A DNA stretch of 62,672 bases, taken from DASPFV01 sp035620975 (lineage in GTDB: Bacteria; Acidobacteriota; Vicinamibacteria; Vicinamibacterales; 2-12-FULL-66-21). The translations under genes were made by a program, and so were the position numbers. Where the stretch lies: assembly GCA_035620975.1 (NCBI GenBank), contig DASPFV010000036.1, positions 1-62,672 of the forward strand, given 5' to 3'. Under the pieces are notes generated by a model. The model did no database searches. It saw nothing but the letters and a program-made list of their open reading frames with translations, and was not told the DNA's origin. Below are positions 43,713 to 56,687 of this stretch, in pieces (position 1 is the stretch's first letter; each line of letters starts with the position of its first letter).

Positions 43713-44993
43713 CTATTCGTAGTGCAGCGCCTTGACCGGATCGAGGTTCGCTGCGCGCGCGGCGGGGTACAACCCGAAGATCAGCCCGATCGCCACCGAG
43801 ACGAGGAACGCCAGCACGATGGAGCCCGTCGTCACGATTGTCGACCAGCCGGCGAGGTAGCCGATCAGCTGGGAGAGCGCCACGCCGACGATCACGCCCG
43901 CGATGCCCCCGGCGAGGGAGATGATCGTCGTCTCGATCAGGAACTGCCGGATGACGTCGCGTTTCCTCGCGCCGATCGCGCGGCGGACGCCGATCTCGCG
44001 CGTGCGCTCCATCACGCTCGCCAGCATGATGTTCATGATCCCGATGCCGCCGACCAGCAGCGAGATCGACGCAATCGCGACCATGACCATCTCGAAGATC
44101 CGCTGCGTACGGCGCTGCTGCGCGAGGAGCTCCGCCGGGGACACGACGCTGAAGTCGCCCGCGCCCCGATGCGACACGTTCAGCAGGCCGCGCAGCAGCT
44201 CCGCGGCAGCGGGCACGTCCGCGTCCGGCCGGAGCTGCAGGTAGATCCCGTCGATCTCGTCGCGGAAGCGGCTGGTGGCGTCCTCCAGCCGGAAGATGGC
44301 CGCGTAGAGCGGCACGTAGACGAGGTTGTTGCGGTCCTGCGCCGGCAGGCCGGCGACCTCCGACTGCACGGTCAGCTGCGGCCCGGCGACCCCGATCACC
44401 TGGAACCACTGCTCGTTCACCTTCACGTGACGCCCGATCGGATCCTCGACCCCGAAGAGCGAGGCCGCCGCCGCCTCGCCGAGCACGGCCACAGGAGCGG
44501 CCGCGTCGTTCTCGGTCTGATCGAAGAAGCGTCCGGCCACGACCTCGAGGTTGGCGATCTGCACGTACGGCGGACTGACGCCGTAGACCATCGGCGGATC
44601 ACTCTGGGGCCGCGGCAGCAGCTTGCCGGGCGTGAAGCGCTTCCGCGCCGTCGAGGCCGTGATGCCGTCGAGGTTGACCTCGATGACGCGGTAGTCCCGG
44701 AACGTCAGGCCTGCCGAGAGCTGCCGGATCTTCTGCACGACCTGGAAGTCCGTCGACTCGCGCGCCTCCACGATCAGGTTGCGCACGCCGAGCTGCTCGA
44801 TGAACGCCATGACCTCCTGCTGGGCGCCGGCGCCAATCGACAGCATCGCGACGACGGCGGCCACGCCGAAGATCATCCCCATCATGGTCAGGAAGGACCG
44901 GAGCTTGTGCGCGCGCAGGTTCTCGATTCCGAGGCGCAGCTCGGGCAGGAAGTCGGAGGTCGTGCCCGTGATACGGGCCGCGGTCATGCTCAT
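43713..44993 (-). CDS. MacB/FtsX-like ABC transporter permease
   Basis: A 426-aa permease with four membrane segments: one near 30-55 (LRSFLTMMGMIFGVAAVVAMLSIGAGAQ), a periplasmic MacB_PCD domain (about 60-290), and three at the C-terminus with the family signature GGIGIMNIMLASVMERTREIGVRRAIGARKRDV and the end YPAARAANLDPVKALHYE. MacB-type systems need an ATPase domain; none is fused or encoded here. It is the last gene of a four-gene operon with three membrane-fusion proteins; its ATG overlaps the preceding stop (ATGA). Confidence 0.9.
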   Translation of the reverse strand: MSMTAARITGTTSDFLPELRLGIENLRAHKLRSFLTMMGMIFGVAAVVAMLSIGAGAQQEVMAFIEQLGVRNLIVEARESTDFQVVQKIRQLSAGLTFRDYRVIEVNLDGITASTARKRFTPGKLLPRPQSDPPMVYGVSPPYVQIANLEVVAGRFFDQTENDAAAPVAVLGEAAAASLFGVEDPIGRHVKVNEQWFQVIGVAGPQLTVQSEVAGLPAQDRNNLVYVPLYAAIFRLEDATSRFRDEIDGIYLQLRPDADVPAAAELLRGLLNVSHRGAGDFSVVSPAELLAQQRRTQRIFEMVMVAIASISLLVGGIGIMNIMLASVMERTREIGVRRAIGARKRDVIRQFLIETTIISLAGGIAGVIVGVALSQLIGYLAGWSTIVTTGSIVLAFLVSVAIGLIFGLYPAARAANLDPVKALHYE

Positions 44994-46300
44994 CGTGGCG
45001 GTCCGGCCGCCGGCATGGGCGGCGCCGTGCCCGAGCCCGGTGCCGGGCGCGTCGCGTTCGGATCGACCAGCGCGATTTCGGCCCCCTCGGCGACGCCCGA
45101 CACGGCCGCGCGGCTCTCGGTCAGGTGCTCGACCTTCACCTCGCGCTGCTCGAAGCGGTCGCCGGTTCTGACGAAGAGGTGCGTCTTCCCGTTGCGCTCG
45201 AACACGGCCTGCCGCGGCACGTGGAGCGCGTCCGGGATGTCCTTGCCCTCGATGACGACCCGCACGGAGGACCCGGCTTTCAGCCGCGGGTCCGGCATGT
45301 CGAACTGGAAGGTCACGTCGAACAGCCGCGTCGTCGTGGCGCTCTCGAACCAGGCGGCCCGGTTGGCCTGCCCCGACAGGGAGCCGACCTTCACCGGGAA
45401 CCTCTCCTCCGGCAGCGTGTCCACGTAGACGAGCGCCGCCTGTCCGGTGGTCAGGTTGGCGCGATCGCTCTCGGCAATCCTGGCGCGCACGTCCATGTTC
45501 CCCGACTCGATCACGTCGGCGACGGGCCGGCCCGGCCACACGGAGTCCCCTTCGCGGTATTCGGGAATCACCATGCCCGGGCCGAAGAACATCAGGCCGT
45601 CCCGGTTCTCCTTGACGGCGACGACACCGTCCATCGGGGCTTTGAGCACGAGGCTCTCGATGATCTGCTGGGCCCGCTCCATGGCGAGGAGGGCCTTGTT
45701 GCGTTTCTCCTGCGCGACGACCATCGAAGCCTGGTTGGTCACGGCGCGGGACTTCACGTCTTCCTCGAGCTGCGCGAGGCGGCGGCGCGCCTCCTCGAGC
45801 GACAGCAGGTTCTTCTGCGCCTCCACGCGCGGGATGAGCTCATTGGCGGAGGCGTCGAGCTCGGCCTTTCGCACGTCGAATCGCGCCGTCAGCAGCGCGA
45901 CGTCGTCCTGGGCCTTCTGGACCTCGGCGTCCGCCTCCATCTTGACGATTTCCTGCTCGGCCTCCTTCAGCTCGGACCGGGCCTGAGCGAGCGCGTACTC
46001 GTGGTCGGCAGGGTCGAACTCCATGACGGCCTCGCCGGCCCCGACCGTCATCCCGGTGGTGCGCATCTGCACGATGCGAAGCATCCCGCCGACGGGCGGC
46101 GTCACGAGGGTCACCGTGCGCCCTGCCCGCAGCTCGCCGGTGGCATGCACCGTCACGCTCAGAGGACCTTTGACCACTCGCGCCGTCGGTACGATCGAGG
46201 ACCGGTCGGGCAGGCGGGGCACGGCCATGACCATCGCGGCGCCCGCCGCCACGGTGCCGAGAGCGATGGCCGCGCGTGTGAGGCGGCGTCTCGTGATCAT
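44990..46300 (-). CDS. Membrane-fusion protein (third of three)
   Basis: A 436-aa HlyD/MacA-like adaptor: N-terminal membrane anchor (about 8-26), split lipoyl domain, a long coiled-coil hairpin (about 105-215, Glu/Lys/Ala-rich with EAEQEIVKMEADAEVQKAQ), a beta-barrel and a membrane-proximal domain (VIEGKDIPDALHVPRQAVFERNGKTHLFV). It should bridge the permease to an outer-membrane channel. It has AGGAA before the ATG at 46300 and a Pro-rich C-terminal tail (PAPGSGTAPPMPAAGPP). ATGA overlaps on both sides couple it to its neighbours. Confidence 0.88.
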   Translation of the reverse strand: MITRRRLTRAAIALGTVAAGAAMVMAVPRLPDRSSIVPTARVVKGPLSVTVHATGELRAGRTVTLVTPPVGGMLRIVQMRTTGMTVGAGEAVMEFDPADHEYALAQARSELKEAEQEIVKMEADAEVQKAQDDVALLTARFDVRKAELDASANELIPRVEAQKNLLSLEEARRRLAQLEEDVKSRAVTNQASMVVAQEKRNKALLAMERAQQIIESLVLKAPMDGVVAVKENRDGLMFFGPGMVIPEYREGDSVWPGRPVADVIESGNMDVRARIAESDRANLTTGQAALVYVDTLPEERFPVKVGSLSGQANRAAWFESATTTRLFDVTFQFDMPDPRLKAGSSVRVVIEGKDIPDALHVPRQAVFERNGKTHLFVRTGDRFEQREVKVEHLTESRAAVSGVAEGAEIALVDPNATRPAPGSGTAPPMPAAGPPR

Positions 46301-47565
46301 TTCCTGATGGCCTCCGGCGCCGGGCGCCGGGTCGCGACGCGATCGCCGGCCGACACGCCCGACGCGATGACTGCCTGCTCCTTCCCCCGACGCCCGATCT
46401 GCACGCGCACTTCCTCGAACGCGGAGCCCGCGAGCCGATAGACTACCGGCGCGCCGTCGCGCTGGAAGACGGCGTCGGACGGCACGAGCAGCATGTCCGG
46501 CACCCGCTCGGTGGCAATCCGCGCGACGGAAGTCATGCCCGGGCGGATCCTCGGATCGACCTCGAGCAGCAGGAGGTCGAGGTCGAAATTGCGGGGAGGC
46601 GGCCACGTGCTGTTGTAGTCAGGCCGCGCCAGCATGGAGATGCTTTCGATGCGGGCCTTGAACTCGCGGCCCGGGACCGACTCGATACGCACCACGGCGT
46701 CCTGGCCCGCTTTCAGGCGGCTCCGGTCGGTCTCGTCGAACCGCGCGAGCATGTGCACCGACGACAGGTCGGGCAGCTCGACGATCGACGCGCCCGGCCA
46801 GGCGCGGTCGCCCTGGCGGAACTCGGGCGGCGTGCCCATGATGCTCCCGGCCCGGAAGTTGGGCAGCACGTTGATCACGCCGCCGGCCGGCGCCTTCACC
46901 TGCAACCGCGCGAGGCCGTCCCTCGCGCGCTGCAGGTCGTACTCCGCCTTTTCCCGCTTGCGCAACTTGCCGGCGAGTTCGGCCTCCGCGGTGATGCGGT
47001 CGGAGCGGATCTTCTCCTCCAGCTCCTTCAGCCGCTGCCGGGCATCGGCGAGCGCGAGCTTCGACTGCTCCTCCTCGATCCGCGTCACCGTGTCGCCGCG
47101 GCCCACGTCGAGCTTCGCGCGCTCGATGTCGTATTTCGCCTTCATCAGGGCGGTGGAGTTCTGCTCCTCCGTCAGCCGCGCCTGTGCCTTCGCCTGTTCG
47201 ATCTCGCCGTCGGCCTGCTTGAGCTCGGAGACCTTCTCCTGGATCGTCCGCTGCAGGGTCGTGCCGTCGAACTCGATGACGACGTCGCCCGCCTTCACGT
47301 GACTGCCGCTGCGCGCCAGCCTGAGGATCTGCAGGTCGCCGGCCTGCATGGGCGAGGTGATGACGAGCGACTTCAGCGGCCGGATCTCGCCGCGGAGCTC
47401 GAGGGTATCCACGAACTCCCCCGTCGTCACCTCCGCGGTCGGCAGATCCGGGGCCGAACCGCGGCCCACGGTCACGAACGCCCCGGTGACCACCACGATC
47501 AGCGTCACCACCAGCAGGAAGACGCCCGACCGGGTGCGCAGGCGCGCCACGAGCCCCGAGATCAT
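46297..47565 (-). CDS. Membrane-fusion protein (second of three)
   Basis: A 422-aa HlyD/MacA-like adaptor with an N-terminal membrane segment (GVFLLVVTLIVVVTGAFV), lipoyl half-motif (IRPLKSLVITSPMQAGDLQILRLARSGSHVKAGDVVIEFD is the flanking region), coiled coil about 105-215, and C-terminal DMLLVPSDAVFQRDGAPVVYRL. Same layout as its two neighbours but clearly divergent in sequence. Start and stop both overlap the adjacent genes by 4 bp (ATGA). Confidence 0.88.
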   Translation of the reverse strand: MISGLVARLRTRSGVFLLVVTLIVVVTGAFVTVGRGSAPDLPTAEVTTGEFVDTLELRGEIRPLKSLVITSPMQAGDLQILRLARSGSHVKAGDVVIEFDGTTLQRTIQEKVSELKQADGEIEQAKAQARLTEEQNSTALMKAKYDIERAKLDVGRGDTVTRIEEEQSKLALADARQRLKELEEKIRSDRITAEAELAGKLRKREKAEYDLQRARDGLARLQVKAPAGGVINVLPNFRAGSIMGTPPEFRQGDRAWPGASIVELPDLSSVHMLARFDETDRSRLKAGQDAVVRIESVPGREFKARIESISMLARPDYNSTWPPPRNFDLDLLLLEVDPRIRPGMTSVARIATERVPDMLLVPSDAVFQRDGAPVVYRLAGSAFEEVRVQIGRRGKEQAVIASGVSAGDRVATRRPAPEAIRK

Positions 47566-48818
47566 CGGGAGCCCCTGGCGCTGACGTGCCGGGCGACGAC
47601 GGCCCCCTCGGCGAGGCCGGAGGTGACGACCGCTTCGTGTGCGCTGAGAGAGCCGACTTCGACCCGCTGCTCCGACGACGATCCGCCCTGGAGCACCCGT
47701 GCGAACGTCGCCTCGCCGTCGCGCCGCAGGGCGTCACGCGGGACGACGAGCACGTTCGGGACACGCGCGATCTCGACGTCGAGCGCCGCCGTCAAGTCGG
47801 GCATCAGATTCGGGTGCGACCCGTCGATGTCCACGAGCACGAGGAAGATCCGGACCCTGGGCGAGAGGGTGGACACCACGCCGATTGGGGAGATTTGCGC
47901 AATCCGGCCGTCGAAGGCCAGGTCAGGGTACGCGTCGAGCCCCACGCGCACCGGCTGGCCCACGCGAAGCTCGCTGACGTCCGCCTGGTTCACCCGCGCC
48001 CGCACCCGCATCGCCTCGGGATTGACGATGTCGACGACCGGCACACCTGCGCGGACCTCCTCGCCCTCCTGGACCTCCGACATCGTGTTGCTCTTCCAGA
48101 CCGTGCGAATGACGGCCATGCCGTCGATGGGCGCGCGAACGGCCATGCGCTCGGCGTTGCCTTCCGCCTGGCGCATCGCGTTGTCCGCGCGGTCGCGCCG
48201 GATCTTCAGGATGGCCAGGTCGGCTTCAGCGGCCTTGCGCTTCAGTGCGTACGTCGTCCGGAGCTGGGTGAGCGTCGCCTCGGCGCGCTCGAGCGCCTGC
48301 TGGTACTGCTCGGCGAGGATGCGGGACACCACTTCGCGCTTGCCGGTGTCGAGCTTGGCCCGCGCGACGGACGTCTCGGCCAGCAGGATCTCGCTGTCGT
48401 CCCGCGCGCGCGCCGCCAGCTCGGCCGCTTCCCGCTTGCGAATCTGCTGCTCCAGATCGTCGAGCTCCGCCCGCCGATCCAGCGCGGTGCTGATCTGCGT
48501 CTGGCGGTCGAACTCCACGATGAGGTCCCCCTGCTGCACGGGGGCCCCTGCCTTGACCAGGCGCGTGATCACGAGCGACTGGGTGTTCGGGCCGGTCAGT
48601 CGCGGAGTCGCGATAGTCGTGGACTCGACCGCTTCGACTGTTCCAGTCAGACGGAGAGACTCGACGAAGTCGCGCCGCGTCACGGTCGAGGTGGACGGCC
48701 GGTCACCCGGGCCGGTGCGCGGGTCGCGCGCCCACAGCAGGGCGGCCCCCGCTGCGCCCGCGGCGACCAGCAGCGCCGCCAGAATCAGCCCCAGCCGCAG
48801 ACGGGGCTCACGTGGCAT
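47562..48818 (-). CDS. Membrane-fusion protein (first of three)
   Basis: A 418-aa HlyD/MacA-like adaptor: membrane anchor at about 8-28 (LGLILAALLVAAGAAGAALL), lipoyl halves, coiled coil (about 110-220, Arg/Ala/Glu-rich) and the C-terminal VLVVPRDALRRDGEATFARVL. It is the first gene of the operon; the ATG at 48818 follows GGGGGAT. The next gene starts by an ATGA overlap. Three different adaptors with one permease is unusual stoichiometry at gene level. Confidence 0.88.
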   Translation of the reverse strand: MPREPRLRLGLILAALLVAAGAAGAALLWARDPRTGPGDRPSTSTVTRRDFVESLRLTGTVEAVESTTIATPRLTGPNTQSLVITRLVKAGAPVQQGDLIVEFDRQTQISTALDRRAELDDLEQQIRKREAAELAARARDDSEILLAETSVARAKLDTGKREVVSRILAEQYQQALERAEATLTQLRTTYALKRKAAEADLAILKIRRDRADNAMRQAEGNAERMAVRAPIDGMAVIRTVWKSNTMSEVQEGEEVRAGVPVVDIVNPEAMRVRARVNQADVSELRVGQPVRVGLDAYPDLAFDGRIAQISPIGVVSTLSPRVRIFLVLVDIDGSHPNLMPDLTAALDVEIARVPNVLVVPRDALRRDGEATFARVLQGGSSSEQRVEVGSLSAHEAVVTSGLAEGAVVARHVSARGSR

Positions 48819-49142
48819 GAATCCCCCGGTTATCAGACGGCTTCTTACGCGAATTAGTTGGCGAATCGCACACGGGACCGACTATTAGACCCCGATTCTG
48901 TCCGAACGGTGGCCAGGAGTGTGGGAACGCATAGCGGGTTCATGGTTCCGGGTTCATGGTTCCAGGTTCATGGTTCCGGGTTCGGCTGCAGGTCGGTTCC
49001 AGGTTCAGGGTTCCGGGTTCAGGGTTCCAGGTTCGCAGAGTCGCGACGACCGGGAGCACCGCGCGCGACGCGAGGGCTGGAAGCCTGCAGCAGTCTGAAG
49101 GACCTTCGACCTTCGAGAAGAACCCCGATTAGCTTGGAGGAA
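48819..49142. other. Spacer with GGTTCnn heptamer array
   Basis: Separates the metH 3' end from the membrane-fusion operon. It holds the array at 48937-49036; the rest shows no gene. The operon promoter should lie just above 48818; no clear -35/-10 pair is seen. Confidence 0.6.
48937..49036. repeat. GGTTCnn heptamer array
   Basis: About 100 bp of consecutive 7-bp units (GGTTCAT, GGTTCCG, GGTTCCA and variants), interrupted once by unrelated bases near 48990. Same family as 29165-29376 and 53938-54100, but here in one orientation only. Confidence 0.85.
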
Positions 49143-52867
<3,725 letters not shown>

Positions 52868-52871
<4 letters not shown>

Positions 52872-53890
52872 GCGGAATGCCTCGGTGTGCGGTTCGAAGA
52901 AGGAACGGTCCCGGCCTGACGGACAGCGCCGCGCCTGACGCCCGGCGAAGCCGGCTTCCGGCCGCTGGCGACGATGACGGTGAAGGGATCGCCGACGCGG
53001 CGCGCGCCGACACCGGTGCGAACGCCGCTCAGACCGGCTTCGTGCAGGAGCCTCGCGAGCGCCTCGTCCCTGAACCCGAGCCAGCGGTCCCCGAGCCGGT
53101 CGCGGACCCAGCGCTCCGCGTGCTCGCGGAGATCCAGCACGAGGAGGCGGCCGCCGGGCCGGAGGATGCGGACCGCTTCCCGGAGCGCCCGCGGCGGATC
53201 CTCCGCGTGGTGGAGCGCCTGCGAGAGCAGCACGACGTCCACGGTGGCGTCGCGGATGGGCAGCCGCTCGAGCTCGCCCCGCTTCCAGATCACGTTGCGG
53301 ACGCGACGCCGCTTCGCGAGCGCGCGGGCGCGGCCGAGCACCACCTTCGATCGATCGACCGCGATGACGGTGGCGGCCCACCGGCTCGCCTCGATCGTGA
53401 GGTAGCCCTCGCCGCACCCGAGATCGGCCACGCGGAGCGGCGGCAGCAGGTGTCCGAGCGCGCGGGCCCACGCGGCCCAGCTCCGGCCCGGCACCAGCTG
53501 CCGTTCATTGGTGTCCGGCCCCGCGTGCGCGTCGAAGTTCTCCTTCCGCAGCCGCCGCACTTCCTCCAGCCGCGCATCGTCGGCCCGCCCCGTCTCCGTG
53601 CGACCCGCAGCCTCGAACTCCGCACGCAGGAGCGCGGCGAGCGGGCCGGCGCCGTTCCCGCCGCCGGCCAGCTCCGTGGCGAGGCGGAAGTAGGTGTAGC
53701 CTCCCTCGCGCTGCTCCTCCACGAGGCCGGCATCCTTCAGGAGTCCCAGGTGCCTGGACACGCCCGACTGGGCGAGGGCGACGATGCCGGTCACCTCCGA
53801 AACGTTGAGCCGCTCCTGGCCGAGCAGGCGCAGGATGCGCAGCCGGGCCGGGTCGCCGAGCAGCCGGTGCAGGGGGGCGCCCGAGAGCAT
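52868..53890 (-). CDS. ArsR regulator fused to SAM methyltransferase (SahR-like)
   Basis: A 340-aa fusion: ArsR-type winged helix (about 8-75; SEVTGIVALAQSGVSRHLGLLKDAGLV) and a class I methyltransferase fold (about 140-300; motif I VADLGCGEGYLT, LRPGGRLLVLDL). This architecture matches SahR, a repressor that binds S-adenosylhomocysteine or SAM through its methyltransferase-like domain and controls methionine-cycle genes. The 4-bp overlap with metH supports that function strongly: one transcript encodes sensor and enzyme. The methyltransferase domain may be a sensor only. AT-rich direct repeats at its promoter are a candidate operator. Confidence 0.9.
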
Positions 53891-53906
53891 ATCTATGAAT
53901 CTATAT
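53889..53906 (-). promoter_or_regulatory. Candidate promoter/operator of the sahR-like-metH operon
   Basis: The AT-rich tract ATATCTATGAATCTATAT (minus: ATAGAT-TC-ATAGAT direct repeat) covers the start codon and a TATAGA (53905-53900) 9 nt before it. Such an AT island in a GC-rich region at an ArsR-type gene suggests autoregulation. Confidence 0.5.
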
Positions 53907-53937
53907 CAGTGGATGGTTGGTGTTCAAGGGCTTCGGC

Positions 53938-54100
53938 GTGTTCATGGTTCAGGGTTCAGGGTTCCAGGTTCAAGGGTTCCGGGTTCCAGGGTCCAGGGTC
54001 CGGGTGTTCGGACATCAGGGTCGGAACCGGGGCGACGTCCCGGGGCTCGACATCACTCGGCCCCGAACTGAACCTGGAACCATGAACCATGAATCCGTGA
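53938..54100. repeat. Inverted pair of GGTTCnn arrays
   Basis: Left array about 53938-54009 is GGTTCAGGGTTCCAGGTTC-like; right array about 54066-54100 is the complementary GAACC/CCATGAA form. A 56-bp unique centre separates them. Same organisation as 29165-29376. Confidence 0.75.
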
Positions 54101-54124
54101 AGCCTGATCCATAATCAGGCGACT

Positions 54125-54763
54125 GTGTCCGGGCGGCCCGACTTCACTCTCTATGCCACTGATACCGCGGCGGCGGCGCTCGTGATCGCGCACGGGGCCG
54201 GCGCGGGACAGAAGAGCCCGTGGATGGTGCGTGCGGCGCGCGGGCTGCAGGCCCGCGGCGTGAGCGCGGCGACGTTCGATTTCCCGTACATGGCCGCGCG
54301 CCGGAAGGTCCCCGATCGCGCGCCCGTGCTGGAAGCGGCCTGGCGCGACGCGATCGACGCCGCCCGGGCGGCGTTCGGCACGCTCCCGCTCTTCATCGGC
54401 GGCAAATCGATGGGCGGCCGGATGGCCTCGCATGTCGCGGCGCAGCCAGCCTCCGGGATCGCGGGGGTCGTGCTGTTCGGGTACCCCCTGCACCCTCCGG
54501 GCCGCCCCGATCAGCGACGCGACGCCCACCTGCCCGCGATCACCGTGCCGGTGCTCTTCGTCCAGGGGACGCGCGACGCGTTCGGGACCGCCGACGACGT
54601 CCGGGCGCTGCTCCCCAGGATGCCCACGGCCACGCTCCACGAAGTACCCGGCGGCGACCACTCGTTCAAGGTGCCCGGCGGTACGGCGCGGCAGCAGCCC
54701 GCGTTCGACGCGGTGCTGGACGCAACGGCAGCCTGGATCCTGCGCCACGCCTCGTCGGCGTGA
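54125..54763 (+). CDS. Alpha/beta hydrolase, KANL3/Tex30-like family
   Basis: A 212-aa compact hydrolase: HGAGAGQKSPWM oxyanion-loop motif near 20-32, nucleophile elbow GKSMGGRMAS (Ser about 97), acidic VQGTRDAFG (Asp about 144) and the histidine in GGDHSFKVPG near 180, a complete Ser-Asp-His triad. Bacterial members are uncharacterised esterase- or dienelactone-hydrolase-like enzymes. GTG start at 54125 with CATAAT 9 nt upstream. Followed by pepF after 55 nt. Confidence 0.85.
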   Translation: MSGRPDFTLYATDTAAAALVIAHGAGAGQKSPWMVRAARGLQARGVSAATFDFPYMAARRKVPDRAPVLEAAWRDAIDAARAAFGTLPLFIGGKSMGGRMASHVAAQPASGIAGVVLFGYPLHPPGRPDQRRDAHLPAITVPVLFVQGTRDAFGTADDVRALLPRMPTATLHEVPGGDHSFKVPGGTARQQPAFDAVLDATAAWILRHASSA

Positions 54764-54806
54764 GGGAACGGAGCAGTGACCCGCGTCCGGACTGGGGGCT
54801 GGAAGC

Positions 54807-54812
54807 TATAAT
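54807..54812 (+). promoter_or_regulatory. -10 element (TATAAT) at leaderless pepF start
   Basis: Perfect TATAAT exactly 6 nt before the ATG at 54819, with no Shine-Dalgarno and no recognisable -35. Transcription should begin at or within 1-2 nt of the ATG. Confidence 0.6.
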
Positions 54813-54818
54813 CGCCAG

Positions 54819-56687
54819 ATGCCCCTGTGCCCGCACCGCAGCCCTTCCGACGTCGCGACGCCTGAGCCGCCCACGGTCCGCAGCCGCAGGCGCGAGGAGA
54901 TCCCGGATCGCTTCAAGTGGAATCTCGCCGACATCTTCGCGTCCTGGGGCGACTGGGACGCGGCATACAAGACGCTGGACGCCGGCATCGATCGCTACGC
55001 CGCGCTGAAGGGCACGCTCGCCAGCGGGCCCGCCCGGCTGCTCGAGACGTTCCGGCTGTCGGAAGAGCTGGGACAGCTCGCCTACCGCGTCTGGTACTAC
55101 CCGTCGCTGCGCTACGACGAGGACCAGCGCGACAACGCGGTCAACGCAAAGCGGCAACAGGTCCAGATCCTCTTCGCGAAGTGGAAGCAGGCCGAGTCCT
55201 GGTTCAATCCCGAGCTGCTGCAGATTCCGCTCGAGACCGTGCGCGCGTGGATGGAACAGGAGGAGCCCCTCCGCCTCTACCGCTTCGCGATCGAAGACCT
55301 CTACCGGCAGCAGGAGCACGTGCTCGACGAGCGCGGCGAGCGGCTGATGTCGCTCTCGAGCCGGCTCGCGTCCGCGCCGAACGACGCGTACTGGGCGCTC
55401 TCGACCGCCGACGCGAAGTTCCCGACGATCACGCTCTCGACGGGCGAGCAGGTCACGGTCTCGTACGGACAGTATCGGGCGATTCTGGCGACCCGCCGGG
55501 AACAGGTCGACCGCGCCGCCGCGTTCCGCGCGCTGCACGACACGTATCAGGCCAGCCTGAACACCTACGCGGCACTCTACAACGGCGTCTGCCAGCGCGA
55601 CTGGTTCCAGGCGCGCGCGCGGGGCTACCGCAGCACGCTGGAGGCCGCCCTGCACGGCGACAACATCCCGGCCTCGGTCGTCGAGAACCTGATCGAGACG
55701 ACGCGCGGCGGCGTCGAGCCGCTGCGCCGCTATCACAAGCTGAGGCGCCGCGTCCTCGGCGTGCCGTCGTACCACGTCCACGACTTCTCGATTCCGCTCG
55801 TCACGTTCGACAAGAAGTACCAGTACCAGGACGTGCTCGACTGGATCGTGTCCTCGGCGGCCCCCCTCGGAGCAGCCTACCAGTCCCGCATGCACGAGGG
55901 CTTCTCCGGCGGCTGGATCGACGTGTACGAGAACGACGGCAAGCGCTCGGGTGCGTACTCCGCACCGGTGTACGGCACGCACCCGTACATGCTTCTCAAC
56001 TACACCGACACGCTGGACGACGTCTTCACGCTGGCGCACGAGATGGGGCACTCGATGCACACCATCCTGTCGCACGAGACGCAGCCCTTCGTCTACTCGA
56101 GCTACACCATTTTCGTCGCCGAGGTGCCCTCGACCCTGAGCGAGGCCCTGCTGCTCGATCTCATGCTCGCCCGCTCCACCGACCCTGTCGAGCGGATCGT
56201 CCTGCTCCAGCACGCGATCGACAACATCACCAGCACGTTCTACACGCAGGTGCTGTTCGCGGACTACGAGCTGCGGGCCCACCGGCTGGCCGAGGAGGAT
56301 CGGCCGATCACCTCGGAAATCCTGACCGAGACGTATCGAACCCTGCTGCAGGACTACTACGGGGACGCGCTGGATCTCAACGAGCAGACGGGCATCACCT
56401 GGGCGCGCATCCCGCACTTCTTCAACTCGCCGTACTACGTCTATCAGTACGCCACGTGCTTCGCGTCGGCTGCGCGGATCGTCGGGGATCTGCGTCAGGG
56501 CGACGCGGCTGCCAGGGATCGCTATCTCACCCTGCTGCGCTCCGGCGGCAACGACTACCCGATGGAACAGCTGAAGAAGGCGGGCGTGGACCTGAGCCAG
56601 CCCGACACGGTTCGCTCGATCGTCAACGAGCTCGACGGCCTGGTGACGAGGCTCGAGGCCGAGCTCAGTCGATACGTTCCGGTGTAG
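54819..56687 (+). CDS. pepF: Oligoendopeptidase F, M3 family
   Basis: A 622-aa cytoplasmic zinc metallopeptidase. The M3 motif HEMGH begins at H407 (LAHEMGHSMHT), the third zinc ligand E lies in the downstream FVAEVPSTLSEALL helix, and the substrate-binding PYYVYQYATCFASA near 550 is conserved. It cleaves peptides of about 6-20 residues. Length matches PepF (about 600 aa). Its last 23 bp overlap the end of the convergent MFS gene. Confidence 0.95.
   Translation: MPLCPHRSPSDVATPEPPTVRSRRREEIPDRFKWNLADIFASWGDWDAAYKTLDAGIDRYAALKGTLASGPARLLETFRLSEELGQLAYRVWYYPSLRYDEDQRDNAVNAKRQQVQILFAKWKQAESWFNPELLQIPLETVRAWMEQEEPLRLYRFAIEDLYRQQEHVLDERGERLMSLSSRLASAPNDAYWALSTADAKFPTITLSTGEQVTVSYGQYRAILATRREQVDRAAAFRALHDTYQASLNTYAALYNGVCQRDWFQARARGYRSTLEAALHGDNIPASVVENLIETTRGGVEPLRRYHKLRRRVLGVPSYHVHDFSIPLVTFDKKYQYQDVLDWIVSSAAPLGAAYQSRMHEGFSGGWIDVYENDGKRSGAYSAPVYGTHPYMLLNYTDTLDDVFTLAHEMGHSMHTILSHETQPFVYSSYTIFVAEVPSTLSEALLLDLMLARSTDPVERIVLLQHAIDNITSTFYTQVLFADYELRAHRLAEEDRPITSEILTETYRTLLQDYYGDALDLNEQTGITWARIPHFFNSPYYVYQYATCFASAARIVGDLRQGDAAARDRYLTLLRSGGNDYPMEQLKKAGVDLSQPDTVRSIVNELDGLVTRLEAELSRYVPV

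Noticed and set aside
52872..53471. 200-residue N-terminal extension of MetH
   Set aside because: It lies inside the ArsR-methyltransferase gene in another frame and has no homology to MetH; the ATG at 52871 matches the family start and the zinc-ligand spacing.
53907..54124. Cobalamin or SAM riboswitch upstream of the metH operon
   Set aside because: The region is filled by GGTTCnn arrays; no conserved riboswitch core is visible.
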